This document shows, piece after piece, positions 1 through 11,202 of a stretch of 64,000 nucleotides of DNA. The notes beneath the pieces were generated by a model, which saw only the letters and a program-made list of their open reading frames with translations, had not been told where the DNA came from and did not search any database. Each line of letters begins with the position of its first letter. The stretch's first letter is position 1. Position numbers and translations under genes: made by a program. The stretch covers positions 34,536,935 to 34,600,934 of the forward strand of contig OX344764.1 of NCBI GenBank assembly GCA_947034895.1. Direction: 5' to 3'. This DNA is from Rhytidiadelphus loreus. Lineage: Eukaryota > Streptophyta > Bryopsida > Hypnales > Hylocomiaceae.

Positions 1-659
1 AGAGCGTGCCTCAGTCGCTGCCTTGACTTCTCGTCTCCCCCGCCTGCTTTCATCTTCAGTTCGTCGTCTTCGTCGTCGTCCTCCGCGCTTGGGTTGCTTG
101 CCGGGACGCGGCTTTTGTGAATCGCCTAATAATAGCTTTCCCCTGCACCGCGGCAAGCTCCCCCTTGACTGCAAGGCCTTATTACGCCCTCTCTCGCACT
201 AACTCTCCCACTCAGTTGGGCTCATCTCTTACAGAAGAGCTTGCTGAATTCCATCTTCTTACTTTGCAATCTGAGTTGCGATCAATCAGATCGCGGACAC
301 GATCCATTCATCGGGAAGTTCACGCCATAGCCTCGCAATTTTGGGGATTCAATCTCAGAAGAAACATCCCAGTTCGCCAATTTCGTCACATCAACGGCCG
401 AATTGGCGTTGGGTTCTTGATTTTCGAACAGATTGAGACCGATTGGGTTCCATTCGGGACGATTTCGGTGTCCATTCTGGTGGGGTGTGGGTCAATTGAG
501 AAAGCGCGTACGCTGTTGGGGAGATTTCAGGTGCGGGTGAAGGTTTCAGGGGCTTGCATTGGTTGCGCATCGTGCATATTTGCATGAAGTGGTAGACGGA
601 GATTTGAAACGGCAAAATCTATTTTGCTGCAGTGGGTGCGAAGGTTGAAGGTCGTCAGC
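1..659 (+). promoter_or_regulatory. Probable promoter / 5' leader of the RING ligase gene
   Basis: This is a relatively GC-rich stretch with a pyrimidine-rich, CGTC-repeat start (about 60-85), directly upstream of the first coding exon. An open frame runs through 117-587, but it begins at GTG, lacks family features and has no coding continuation. I therefore read the stretch as untranslated leader and promoter, possibly with a leader intron. No exact transcription start can be placed. Confidence 0.45.
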
Positions 660-3600
660 ATGGCGGTCCTTGTAGCGTCCATGGAGTCGCTCTTCACGCC
701 GCTCCTCAGCAGCAGCGCTGGAGAGCACTTCCGGTACCCGTACAACAATGTTGCGGCGCATGCGCACCATCACGTCGTCACGGTACCTACCGCCACTTAC
801 GGCTCTTCTCCGCGTTAAACCTTGTGGTTCCGTCGCCGATTTTTGCTTTGCAATTCCCGATGACGTACTTCTTCACAGAATTCAGAGACTGGAATGGCGT
901 TGAAAATGTGTCCCGCGAGGACTTGCGATCTGTGCTTGGGTTACCTTTCGTTGCTTGCGTCGTTGCTCCTGTCTGTGCAAATGCGGACTCAATTCGCGAT
1001 GTTAACTTCTGGTTGTTCCGTTGCGAGAGCTTCAGTGTGCGGATCGCGGCCGAGACTTCGTTGTTTTCTTTGCTTGTTGTAATCTGTGAGGTGGTCTTGG
1101 TTACTGCAAATGCAGCCCTACCATGTCGTCACGGTACCGCCGCTTGCTTCTTCTCCGCGTGAAATTTGCTCTACAATAGCCTATTTGCGCTTTGTAAATT
1201 GCAATCTCCGCGTACTCTTTGCTCTTGCGTCGTCGAGTTGCGCTTTGTCAATTGCAATTCCCGAGTGTTCACTTCTTTACTGAATTCGGAGTCTGGAATG
1301 GGGTTGAAAATGTGTGCTTGGGATCTGTGCTTGGATTCCTTTCGTTGCTTGCGTTGTCGCTCCTGTCTGTGCAAATGCGGACTCAATTCGGGATGTTAAC
1401 CTCGAGTAGTTGTGTTTTTACGAGAGCTTCCCTGTGCCAATCGCGGTCGAGACTTTTTCTTTTTCTTTTTCAGTTTGTAATCTGTGAAGTGGTCTCGGTT
1501 ACTGCAATGCGGCGTGCTTGCTTTTGTGTGTGCGTGTGCTTGTGGCGAATTGCTTGTGGAATGTAGGTGTGAAATGTAGGTGCGAGTTTCGTGCACGGAA
1601 GATGCATGTACCATCTTTGGTTTAGTAACGGTTTGTGTTGATTGCTTGTTGCAGGGACATACCAGCTGCTTGGACTCCGACGTTGAGGACGATGACGATG
1701 ATCTCACGGCAGACTTGGTGCAGAATTGGAAATTGTCGATTGGAGCGAAACGCCATGGGTAAGAATATAACGTTTTATAAACTTTCTGATTGTGCTTGTA
1801 TCCGAATATGCTTGTGGTGATCTGTTACTTGCTCTGGAGTTTCCCTCTGAATTCTCTTCTCCTTGCATTTGCAGATGTGCGCATTACAGAAGGCGATGCA
1901 AAATCCGTGCTCCGTGCTGCAATGAAGTCTTTGATTGCCGACATTGCCACAATGACGCCAAGGTGATTGCTTTTTTTCTCTTGAGAGTTCTGTGTTCTGT
2001 GTTCTGGTTTTGTACTCTTGTAAGACGAAGGATTCACGGGTTTATCAGGACCGTTTTGAGTTATCATGCTACGGAAAGTGTACCACCAGGCCTAGTCAAC
2101 AACAGTGGATGTATTTGTTTAAAAAACTACGTTTCAGGACGATGAAAATTTCCATTTAAACTCCTCAAAATCTGCTAGAATAACAGGGGACTGAAAAATG
2201 GTTTTCTGGTCCTTATTATTTTTATTCCTTTTGGTCTTGCAGAACATAAATGAGAAGGACGATAAGAAACGTCACGAGATTGACCGTCACAGTGTGGAAA
2301 AGGTAAGAGTTCATCTTCATCTTGCATTAGTTGAGAATACCTCTACCCCTTGACATTCTCTCATTAGAATATACACCAGTAAGTTTGATGCTTCTTACGC
2401 AGTAGTCCTCCCAGAATTGCAGGTGGTTGCATTTGGAGAAGTGTAGTCTTTTCATCTGAAAGCTCTGTTGGCATTGTGACTGTGAACGTGTTCTGAAGCT
2501 TGAAGCTTGTATGAATATTATGGTTTTCCAGGTCATCTGTTCCTTGTGCGACCATGAGCAAAATGTGCAACAAGTCTGTGAGAATTGCGGTGTCTGCATG
2601 GGCGAGTTCTTCTGTTCCACGTGCAAATTTTTCGACGATGATGTAAGTTTACGGTCTTAGTTAACCCATGAACTATGGCAAAGACGTCTCATGTTTTTTT
2701 AGCCGACTTTTGCATGGGTGACATGCGGGCTTTCTGTTGTCCAAATTTACACCTTTTTTCACCAATGCATGGACTGTTCTTCACTGATTCATTTTATATA
2801 AAATTTTATCCCATCTGAAGTATTGTTTCCTGAATATCCTGTCCTTCCAATCGGTCATTTTGAAACTTCGGTTAGACTCTAGTGGTAATAACATCTCACT
2901 TTCCTGTGCAGACCTCCAAGCAGCAATATCACTGCGACAAATGCGGGATCTGCAGAACTGGAGGCCGTGACAACTTTTTCCACTGTGATCGTTGTGGCTG
3001 CTGCTACTCTGTTCAATTACGGAAGGGTCACACCTGCGTGGAAAAGTCTATGCACCAAGACTGCCCAGTATGCATGGAGGTAGGCTACACTACACTGATT
3101 TCTCCTGGCACCGAGTGTGCAAACAAGTAGTGTCACTTACAAGATTAGTGTTGCAGCAGGTTGAACAATTCCTGCATTGTAGTAATTTCCAAAGATTTTT
3201 CTGTAGTATAATTTATCAGTTTAGCTTCATTCGGTCGCTGTTGTTTCTCTTTCATAGTTTTCACTTGCTCTCGTGAACTTCAGAAGCTGCTTGGCTTGTA
3301 TGACGTCTGACTGTAGTTACCTTCGACCATGCAGTACTTGTTCGACTCCTTGAAGGACATCACCGTCCTACCATGTGGCCATACTTTGCACCTGGAATGC
3401 CTTCAAGATATGCACAAGCACTTTCAGTAAGTGAATGGATTATTTTCCTCAAAAGAGTTGTTAACACGAATAAGTGTGCATTAAATGTAATTTTATTGTC
3501 AAGTTTGTTCTACTCAAAAATGACCATCAAAGTTGGGAAAGGGTGCTAGATAGCCATTGTAGAAGCCCAATCAGATTAATCTTGGAGGTTGCATCGGTGG

Positions 3601-4486
3601 AATGGGATAATAAGGCAGCAAGAAAGAACGTACTTGACTTTGTGGACTTGTAACGAGTTTGGTGTTGTTAGCTTTCACTTTCCTTCTGGCCATGCTTCCT
3701 GAACCTTGCAATTTTTGTTCTTGCAGATACAACTGCCCACTATGCAGCAAGTCTGCTTGCGATATGTCTGAAGTGTGGACGGAGATTGACCGAGAGGTTG
3801 CCGCAACTCATATGCCTGCTGACCAGAATAGAATGGTAAGTTATTTCAAATTGGTTCATCCTGCAACTTCAACTTCAAATAGAAAGCTCACGTCGAAAGT
3901 TAATAGTCAATTGTCAATAACTTTGATATCCTAGTTCTATAATTCATTGTAGGATTTGGTTTCTTCTTTCTATTGGTACATTTGTTACCTTAATTGAGAC
4001 TTCCTTACTGATTAGTTTGATCATTGGGTACTTCCGGGTTTAAGCACCAATTTGGCCAATATAAACTGAAAATCATCATACTGTTATGGGCTAGAAAATT
4101 CGGTTGTTTTCTGAGACGTTAATCCCGAAATGTTCATCCCTTCACGGGGTGAATAAAGAATGATTTGAAAAATACACATCCTCCAATGAATATTGAATTA
4201 ATATTCATTGAGGAAGCTTCAAGAGAAACCATGTAGTATATCAATGGAAGAACAGAAACTGCTTTACAAGAATCAATGATGTACACATTTTGGAGGAGTC
4301 GATCATAATTATTATATACTTCAAGCACGGAGAGTTTAATTCCTTTGATTCTCTGTACAGGTCTGGATCTTATGCAACGATTGCTCCGCGACTAGTGAAG
4401 TCCAATACCATTTTGTTGGACAGAAGTGCGGCAGCTGCCCATCATACAACACACGTCTTACCGAAACTCCGGCAACACTTTCTTAA
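660..4486 (+). CDS. MIEL1-like: CHY zinc-finger / CTCHY / RING-H2 E3 ubiquitin ligase (MIEL1/RCHY1 type), 9 exons, 326 aa
   Basis: Exons: 660-782, 1655-1758, 1875-1962, 2243-2302, 2532-2642, 2912-3079, 3335-3426, 3727-3835, 4361-4486. All introns are GT..AG, phases agree, and the total is 981 nt. The start ATG has A at -3 and G at +4. The protein has a CHY-type zinc finger (about residues 76-145, beginning [23 protein letters not shown]), a CTCHY region (about 146-207), and a RING-H2 with Cys213, Cys216, Cys232, His234, His237, Cys240, Cys252 and Cys255. A C-terminal zinc ribbon uses Cys290, Cys293, Cys308 and Cys311. Every expected zinc ligand is present. The family consists of ubiquitin-protein ligases; Arabidopsis MIEL1 targets MYB30 and animal RCHY1/Pirh2 targets p53. 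The substrate here is unknown. The ~75-residue region before the CHY domain, with an acidic DVEDDDDD run, is longer than in Arabidopsis MIEL1 as I recall it. Exon 1 is the least certain part. It rests on the in-frame ATG and a phase-0 donor at 783. Confidence 0.92.
767..1518 (+). repeat. Tandem duplication covering the end of exon 1 and much of intron 1
   Basis: Two diverged units, about 767-1117 and 1118-1518, follow each other. Matching landmarks are GTCGTCACGGTAC at ~774 and ~1125, CTGGAATGG at ~889 and ~1292, TGTGCAAATGCGGACTCAAT at ~974 and ~1368, and CTGTGARGTGGTCT at ~1084 and ~1482. The offset grows from ~350 to ~400 bp. The second unit carries a copy of the exon 1 donor context but no acceptor or start, so it is intronic. 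Confidence 0.8.
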
Positions 4487-5975
4487 ACCGTTGAGAAATG
4501 GATCCGGCTCCCATGTTCTCTACCAGGATTCAATTTTGAAGCCTTTGTAGTGCACCACGGCCAGCCTGCAACCCTTCTCCTGGCTCCTCATGCAAACCGA
4601 ATCGGAGAAGTGGTGGGACACATACAGTTCTGTTGCTCGATAATCGAGCAACCCTGATTTCAGCGCATTCCCTCGACTAGGGTTATAGGAAATTGGATTC
4701 GATGATATTCGAAGGAGGGAGTGTTTTGAAGTGAGGTTTTTTTTCTGGTTGAGACTTTTCCATTAGTTTGGGAATTTATTTTAGACTCCACGATTGAGTG
4801 GGTAGAGATTTTGTACGGGGGCCAAGTAGTTCTTGGCTACTTCCTGTGGTTAAAAGGGAAAGTGGGCATTTTATAGCACACAATTCAGCATGCGTCAATC
4901 TCGGATCTTTTTCAATGTTTGAACATTCGAAAATGCTGAGTCCGTGCAATCTCTTTGTGTTTAGAAGAGCTGCAACAGCTCTCTACAAATGTTTTGTTAG
5001 ACTGCATGGGTGCTCGACTGATCAGCATATTATACAGCGTTTCAAGATTTCCTTCAAGATTAGAGGGTTTCAAGCTTTCCAGATCAAAGCTTTCGATAGC
5101 TGAATAATGTGGAAATAATCTCAGAACGTGCTTCACATGTGGTGAACGGAACAATAATGAGAATTTCATCAAATACTCATTCGAATACCCAAAACAATAT
5201 AGATAGAGCATCTGTGGGAACCAAAACCCAATTTTCCTGTAGACCCGCTTCCAAATTGCAGCCTTAAAATGTTGTCCAATCCAAAGTATTGGACAGATGT
5301 AGATAGGGTTGCAATTGGGAATTGGGTCAACTATGCGAATGCCCAGTGCCTACCTATGTGCATGCGATGCGAAATAATTCCCTTCTGACACACAGTTTCG
5401 GCAAGTTTTGAGGAGATGATGGTGTATGGTTCAGTGTAACTGAAGTTGCCTCGAATCTTTCAGTGATAGTGAAGTCATCTGGTGTTAACACAAGCAGATT
5501 CAGTATGGACCCATAGTGTTACTGAAGTTGCCTTTCCTCTTTCAATGATACGGAGCAGTTAAGTTAACACAAAAAGATACAATTTCGGCCCCACACAGTC
5601 TCAGTGTAATTGTCTTGAGAGTTTGATTAAATGCTTACAACATTGGTTAATCATTTGAGTTGTGTAGAGCCTTGAATTACTGCACGACATGTCTGACCCT
5701 CAACTAATGCCCACCGATAGACGATCTGTAAAATGGAACGATGCACAATTTTTGGACACAGCAAGGACACTTTTGATTGCTTTCAATTTCGAGCTACTTT
5801 AGGTTGAAATTGAACTCAGTCTGTTGAATTTAGGGTCTTGGGAAGCTATGGTACGTGCACCCATAAGCGACACTAAAAACTATGTACTGGTGGTACAAGG
5901 TGTACACAATTAGAACATGAGAGTCTAGGATTTTTGGTACACCTACGAACAATACATAATTTTTTTAAACTTTTC
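4487..5975 (+). other. 3' UTR and downstream flank of the RING ligase gene; source copy of a dispersed duplication
   Basis: There is no credible gene here. From about 4690 to 5960 the sequence matches 46720-47613 and 50090-50230 in the same orientation. Shared landmarks are a gap-tolerant match through TTTAGACTCCAC, the AAGTAGTT..GGTTAAA block, and ACAAGGTGTA near 5897. A diverged ~85-bp internal tandem repeat (about 5432-5590, GAAGTTGCCT twice) is present here but not in the other copy. The first part (to ~4700 or beyond) should include the 3' UTR, but I cannot place the poly(A) site. Confidence 0.65.
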
Positions 5976-6230
5976 TAGATAGTGTTCAGATAATGCATGC
6001 TTAAGTGTGTTGAAATCCTCTTTCACTTGCCAACAAGATTCAATCAAAATAAGTTATGTTCAAGGCAACAGTAACAATTAGTTTAGATAGTGTTCAGATA
6101 ATGCATGCTTAAGTGTGTTGAAATCCTCTTTCACTTGCCAACAAGATTCAATCAGTTGAAATCCTCTTTCACTTGCCAACAAGATTCAATCAAAATAAGT
6201 TATGTTCAAGGCAACAGTAACAATTAGTTG
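5976..6230. repeat. 108-bp tandem duplication with a nested 38-bp duplication
   Basis: The unit starting TAGATAGTGTTCAG at 5976 recurs at 6084. Inside the second unit, the 38-bp segment starting GTTGAAATCCTC is itself duplicated (6117-6154 and 6155-6192). The copies are nearly identical, so the event is recent. Confidence 0.9.
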
Positions 6231-7118
6231 CTATTAGTGTCAATTATGGATGCACTTACCTTACTAAATCACAATCAATTGATTGCCATAAATGAAAGAA
6301 TTTCTATGGGGCCATAGATGTTTCTATGAATGGTTGGCTCATGTGAAGTACGTTTACCATTGTGTTCTCTAAATTATGCCTTTTTCTCAAATTTTGCTTC
6401 CCATTTTTGTCTATCATAGTGATGGTGTGAATTACCTGAAATCATAATAGCTTTGAGGAAGAAAAGAAATCCATTTCTCAAGTAAGTTATTTAAGAAAGT
6501 CTGAGAGTGCTCAACCGCTCTTATTTTGGTGTTTCAGGGAGAGAACTTCTAGAATTGTCCAAGATCAAGATCTAAAGGAGAATAAAAAATACTTCCTCCA
6601 TCCAGATTTAAGTGTCTATAGTTTTGTTGAAAACCTCTTAAATCAATGACATTGATCATTGCAACCTAAAATTGAATCTATTCAAAACAATCAACCTTGC
6701 AAAATATGAGTTCCAAAGTAGAGACTTATTTCAGGACAAAGGGAGTATGTTGGTAATTGGCAAGAGGTTATAGGGAATTGCACAAATTCTTGAAACACAA
6801 TACATTGTAATCCTTTTGTCAAAAAAAAGATTTTTGTGAGCAATTAAAACTTCTATGTTACATCAAGGACTTGAATCCAAATGCTTCTTACTCCACCTTG
6901 ACTAATATTGCCATCTTCTCAAGTCTTGATAGTAACTCTAATCATCTCTACTACTCTAAAGTTGAAATCAATTTCATGTGTAGCACAAGCTTTTGAGTTT
7001 GTCAAAATATATTAGCTATTGAAAATGTAAAAAAGGTCATAGGGGCGCTACCTTTGGTGCACTATTACATTTCCCCTTGCAATGGAAATTGTCCATGTGT
7101 TTCAAGAAAAAAAACCCA
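6231..7118. other. AT-rich intergenic DNA
   Basis: I see no gene, no terminal repeats and no long open frame. It is ordinary AT-rich spacer. Confidence 0.5.
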
Positions 7119-7370
7119 TTAGCTACTATACATGAGTTTATTGATTATGATAGAAGGTGTTAATATTTTTGTTGAAGTTCCAGTTAATGGCTCTAGTGGA
7201 TTTGGCAGATAGGATGGGGTTGGCATTCGATATGGGATATGTCCCGTATCCAAATCCTTATCCGTAGCTATGTATGTATTTTGTGCCATGGTATATCCGT
7301 ATCTAACCCCGAATTGTTTTTTTGAGATCAACGGCATTGGAAGGGGGGAGATTATTTTGTAAAAAACCCG
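7119..7370. repeat. Degenerate repeat with ATCCGTATC-type hexamers
   Basis: It contains GTATCC..TTATCCG..ATATCCGTATC, followed by TTTTTTTGAGATCAACG and a G-rich stretch. The reverse complement resembles 54660-54970, where the same order of parts occurs. This is probably a dispersed repeat family with an internal microsatellite. No protein is supported. Confidence 0.45.
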
Positions 7371-7394
7371 ATGGTTCTCAATTTTTGGAAGAGG

Positions 7395-7562
7395 GGGGGA
7401 AGAAATGCATTTGGAAATACCAGTGACTGCCTCTTTTTAGTGCATTGGCATTGTAAGCCTAGACATACAAATGCATTTGGAAATGCATTTGGAAATGCAT
7501 TTGGAAATAGCAGTGACTACTTCTTTTTAGTGCATTGGCATTGTGAGCCTAGATGTACAAAT
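7395..7562. repeat. Short tandem repeat block (AAATGCATTTGG unit and ~90-bp unit)
   Basis: GCATTTGGAAAT is repeated in series near 7474-7510. The longer segment (CAGTGACT..CTTTTTAGTGCATTGGCATTGT..GCCTAGA) occurs twice, at about 7420-7462 and 7511-7554. The short open frame through it is a by-product of the repeat. Confidence 0.8.
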
Positions 7563-7990
7563 GGTTGACTACACATGAATTGATATACAATAGAAAGTAG
7601 GCTTTTTAGTAATATGAAATCAGTTTGCCCAAAACTTTACATAATATCATATAGGAAGTCTTTCCTATGATTCACAATATGAAATTATGGAAAGTTTTTT
7701 CATATTTAATAGTTTACAAAGCAATCTAACCTTGTAATATTGCAGATGCTAAATGTGGCATATAAATGAATGACTCCTAATAAAGTTTTCCAATCCAACT
7801 TTCTAATCCATTTCAAATTGATAGTTTAAAGTCTTCATACAATAGCATTTCCAAATTGCATTCATTGACTAGTGGATCAAAGAAGTTAGATTTAATTGAA
7901 TACCATATGTAACCTTGAGTAGTATCTTGTTTTTCTTTCTACTAAAATACATTTTATGTCTTCATTAGCTCTAAAGAAATTACAATAGCT
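7555..7990 (+). repeat. Dispersed repeat, copy 1 (partner at 22485-22905)
   Basis: It aligns in the same orientation with 22485-22905, from AAATGGTTGACYACACATGA through TTAATAGTTTACAAAGC and CATTTCAAATTGATAGTT to TTAGCTCTAAAGA. Identity by eye is about 75-80%. Both copies are non-coding, with no terminal repeats that I can define. Confidence 0.75.
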
Positions 7991-9093
7991 AGTGTGACCT
8001 TGGCATGATTGGTTTGGCATTTAGATTTTAGAATAATCCCTTGTGAACCACGATATTGGTTCATCTTTTAAAGAAAACAAAATAAGAAACCAAAAAAATA
8101 GCAAAGGCAAAAAACGTAAAACTAGTTACTAGAGTTAGAACAAAGATTAGACCACTAATATAGTGGTAGATACACTAAAATGGGGTAAGAACACTAAATT
8201 AGGTGATTTACAATAATTTATGAATTTTACAGTAATATTGTGCAATTTACATGAAATAAGTGCATGTTACATGAAATTAGAGTGTTTTACACTAATTTAT
8301 CATATTTTACACTAAATTAGTGTAATTTATAGTAATTTAAAGTTTCAATAGTAAATTAAGGAGAATGAAAGTTAGTAGGAATGAACTTTAGTTAATTTGG
8401 TTTGATATATGAAAATTTGGGTTTGAAGCCCCCCCTTTCTCTCTCCTTGTTGTTTATGCGTGTTTTGAGGGACCTCTTAGAAAATGGTTGTAAAAAATGA
8501 AGAAAAAAAGTTTAGGGAGATTAGTGAAATGATTCAGGTTGGAGGAACAAACATTTGTTGGATAGATCATCATTTCCTTTTGGATTGGAAAAAAAAGGAG
8601 TGATGAGGATTAGGATTTTTTTAGAAATGAATGATGTGGGAGGTGCATAGAAACTTTTAGAGTTGGTTTTGTGAAAGATAATTGAGTTGGATTTAATTTT
8701 GGGGCAAATTATAGGCATTAGCCAGTGGGCTTTTGAGCTTAGAGTGAAGGAAATTAGTAGGGATTTGTGGAAAGTATTGTGAAGACGTCGCTTAGCAACA
8801 CCTAGTGCTTATTTCCATTGAGCCCCAATTAAGGGGTAGAAGTATTTATTCTTGATAACTTAAGCATTTCAATCTGTATGATATGGGGAATTCATTGAGA
8901 AATTGAGCTCAATGTGTGCAAACATAAGGATGAGGAAGTAACAAAAAGAAGATTTATTTTCTTCTAAGAATGAGTATTTTATTCAATATAAATCTGAATT
9001 TTTCATTCGGACCCATTCCGGTCTCATAGACTCACCTATTATGGTTAGCTTTGGCACTTCTCCCCAAGCAAGGAGGGAAGAGAAATGACTTTA
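7991..9093. other. AT-rich spacer with an ACACTAATTTA-rich patch
   Basis: No gene is visible. About 8200-8345 holds many imperfect repeats of TTTACA/ACACTAAATTA type. The remainder is featureless. Confidence 0.5.
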
Positions 9094-9390
9094 AGGTAGA
9101 AACATCCAAAAGCGTCCTTGTTCCCATTCGTGTACAATAGATTTCCCTTAAAGTGTCCCTATAAAGTATCATTAAATTGTCCCCTTATTGAACAATGATT
9201 TGTTGAGTGCTGATTTTATCAGATTTCAGTTTTAGGTCCACCTACATGATAGTTTCAGTGGTCTAGGGAGCTCCAACTTTGAAAATTTATGAAAAATACA
9301 TGCCATATCCAAAAAAATCTTTTTTTTTTATGAAAAGGTGCCTTCAACTATGTTGAATCTCTTATTTTGACAGTTTGGGGTGTTTCCACT
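9094..9390. mobile_element. MITE-like element, copy A
   Basis: The ends are imperfect inverted repeats (start AGGTAGAAACATCC, end TGTTTCCACT). The interior matches copy B at 10477-10734: CATCCAAAAGCGT near the start, then AATGTGTCCC- or AGTGTCCC-like segments, and AACTATGYTGAATYYCTTAT near the end. It is non-coding. Flanking target duplications are not clear for this copy. Confidence 0.6.
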
Positions 9391-9479
9391 CCAAGAGAGA
9401 ATTTTTTTCAATGAGTAGTGCATCCAACTATTGTACACAATAGGCCACCCTACAAAGTCACCATCGGTGCGGTCCCAAA

Positions 9480-10330
9480 TAGCTATTTGATCCATATGGG
9501 GATGCCTGGGCGATCAACACGGCAGTACGAGATGGAGGGGCTCGCATCGCCACGAACCCGCTTCTAAGCTCACGCCAGCAACGATAAGGGACCGGGAAGA
9601 AGTGCTGCTGAATCCAAACAAGAAACCCAGCTGACCAGAGAAGCCTGAGGAATCCCTAAAAATGGTTCGGCACAGGGAGTCAGCAGGGTGAGGAGCATCG
9701 TCACGAATCCGAGAAAACCAACCCAAGAACGACCCAACGTGTAGGATGAGCAAGAGTCGATCACCTGTAGTAGCAGCAACAAGATTAGAGAGCTACCGTG
9801 ACGGCGATGCATCGACTAGGAGCTATAGAGACGAATCCAAGATTCGGCAACGACGAAGCGGGCCAAGGATTCACAGTGCAACAAGAAGGCGACAAAAATC
9901 GAACCACAACGAATTCACCAGAATCGAGGAGTGAGGATCATGGAAAAGGAGAGTTCTGAGCTGCAAGGTGGAAGACGCAATGCGACCGCCAGCCCGCGGC
10001 TCAAGCGACCACATCACACACCAGCGGGGCCCAAATTTATAAAATCATAAAGGATGAAAGAGACAAGACGACGAACTAGTGGCAGATTCTGCGGAGGAAG
10101 GCGACCGGACAACGAAAACCACGAGGACGAGATGGAGATCAAGGCAAAAGCATCAGCGATCGGAGACACTGTTTCAGGGGGTCAACAATGTGACAGTTTC
10201 AGTGGTCCTCGACCGTGACGGCGATGCACCTGAGTGCTGGAGAGGACGACACATAGCTTGAGATTCAGCGCGCAAGAGCAAGGGGACATCGACATCGCAG
10301 CGATTTGTCCAGGTCTCAGTTGAGTAATTC
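9480..10330. other. GC-rich island between two related MITEs, unidentified
   Basis: Base composition is clearly higher in GC than either side. Open frames exist on both strands (9514-9753 on minus, 9746-9934 and 10079-10261 on plus). None shows a domain I recognise and none continues across a plausible splice junction. The phrases CCGTGACGGCGATGCA (near 9798 and 10215) and AGTTTCAGTGGTC (near 9252 and 10193) recur. It could be a decayed gene, part of an old LTR element, or an insertion carried between the two MITEs. Confidence 0.35.
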
Positions 10331-10476
10331 TTCCCTTGCCAAATCATGGGAAATCCTCGGAAAACTTACAGGCCATGTATGCCACTGCCTTAAGTACTTG
10401 TAGGGATGTTCATTGACTCGGGGTGTGGGGAAATTCTGGAAGAAGTAAGGAAGATAGTGAGAATTAATCTAAAGTA

Positions 10477-10734
10477 AGGTGAAGGCATCCAAAAGCGTTT
10501 CTGTACCTATTCTTGTACCTTAGACTACCTCTTAATGTGTCCCTAGACTTTAGTTAATGTGTCCCTTCAAATGTGTCAGCAAATCAGAGATAAGTATACC
10601 ACATCCTAAAAATCTAATTGTTTTGGAATATTCATGATTTTCACTTGCTAATACTAGAAAAATATCATTTTAAGGAAAAGATGTCTCCAACTATGCTGAA
10701 TTCCTTATATTGACGGTTTTGGGTGCTTCCACCT
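10477..10734. mobile_element. MITE-like element, copy B, with TA flanks
   Basis: The inverted ends are AGGTGAAGGCATCC.. and ..GGGTGCTTCCACCT. A TA dinucleotide lies immediately outside both ends (10475-10476 and 10735-10736), as expected for a Tc1/mariner-type (Stowaway-like) insertion. The interior is related to copy A. Confidence 0.65.
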
Positions 10735-10789
10735 TACATCATAGCAAGGTTTTTTCAGTGGGGCCAGAAAAAGTATTGCCCTATTGTTT

Positions 10790-10880
10790 CAATAGTTACA
10801 CCTCACTCTGCAATTGAGTTCATTCCAGCTTCGTGCCCTGCTTCGGTTCATGATATTTCATGATACGTTTTGTAATATAT
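10790..10880 (-). repeat. Distal upstream block shared by all three methyltransferase loci
   Basis: The reverse complement contains ATATCATGA-CCGAAGCAGGG and GCAGAGTGAGG. The same words occur near 54370-54430 (upstream of copy 3) and, more decayed, near 30885-30945 (upstream of copy 2). The block lies about 0.3 to 1.8 kb upstream of the three start codons. Confidence 0.6.
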
Positions 10881-11089
10881 TCATTGGTTAGGTTGGCCTG
10901 TACCGTCACCGGGGTTGCGATACTAGTTTCCGATAGATTCAGAGGGCTGCGGCAGGTGTTCGGTTGCATGTTGAGCTTGTCGCAGTGAGGCGAATCCTGT
11001 TGTCAGTGAGGATCACTTGTACCTCCATTCAACTGGTAAGTACCTGGTAGCTGATTGATACGATTCTGTTGCACTTGATCTCTATTAAT

Positions 11090-11202
11090 ATGCGGGCTGT
11101 GAATCGAGCTGTGAGTCGGGCTGTGAAGTCATCGGGCTGTGACTCAGGCTGTGAGTTTCCTGTAGTGGCTTTGCTTGCCGAACTTCTAAGAGCTTGAATC
11201 CC
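11090..11202 (+). promoter_or_regulatory. Promoter/5' leader of methyltransferase copy 1 with GGGCTGTGA repeats
   Basis: Five imperfect copies of (C)GGGCTGTGANTC or CGAGCTGTGAGTC lie at about 11092-11153, just upstream of the start codon. Related runs precede copy 2 (about 29240-29315, reverse strand) and copy 3 (about 53165-53222). The segment GTGGCTTTGCTTGCCGAAC directly before the start is also shared by all three. Confidence 0.6.

Noticed and set aside
117..587. 156-aa open frame in the 5' region of the RING gene
   Set aside because: It begins with GTG, has no domain, and fits poorly with the splice structure. It is better explained as 5' leader sequence.
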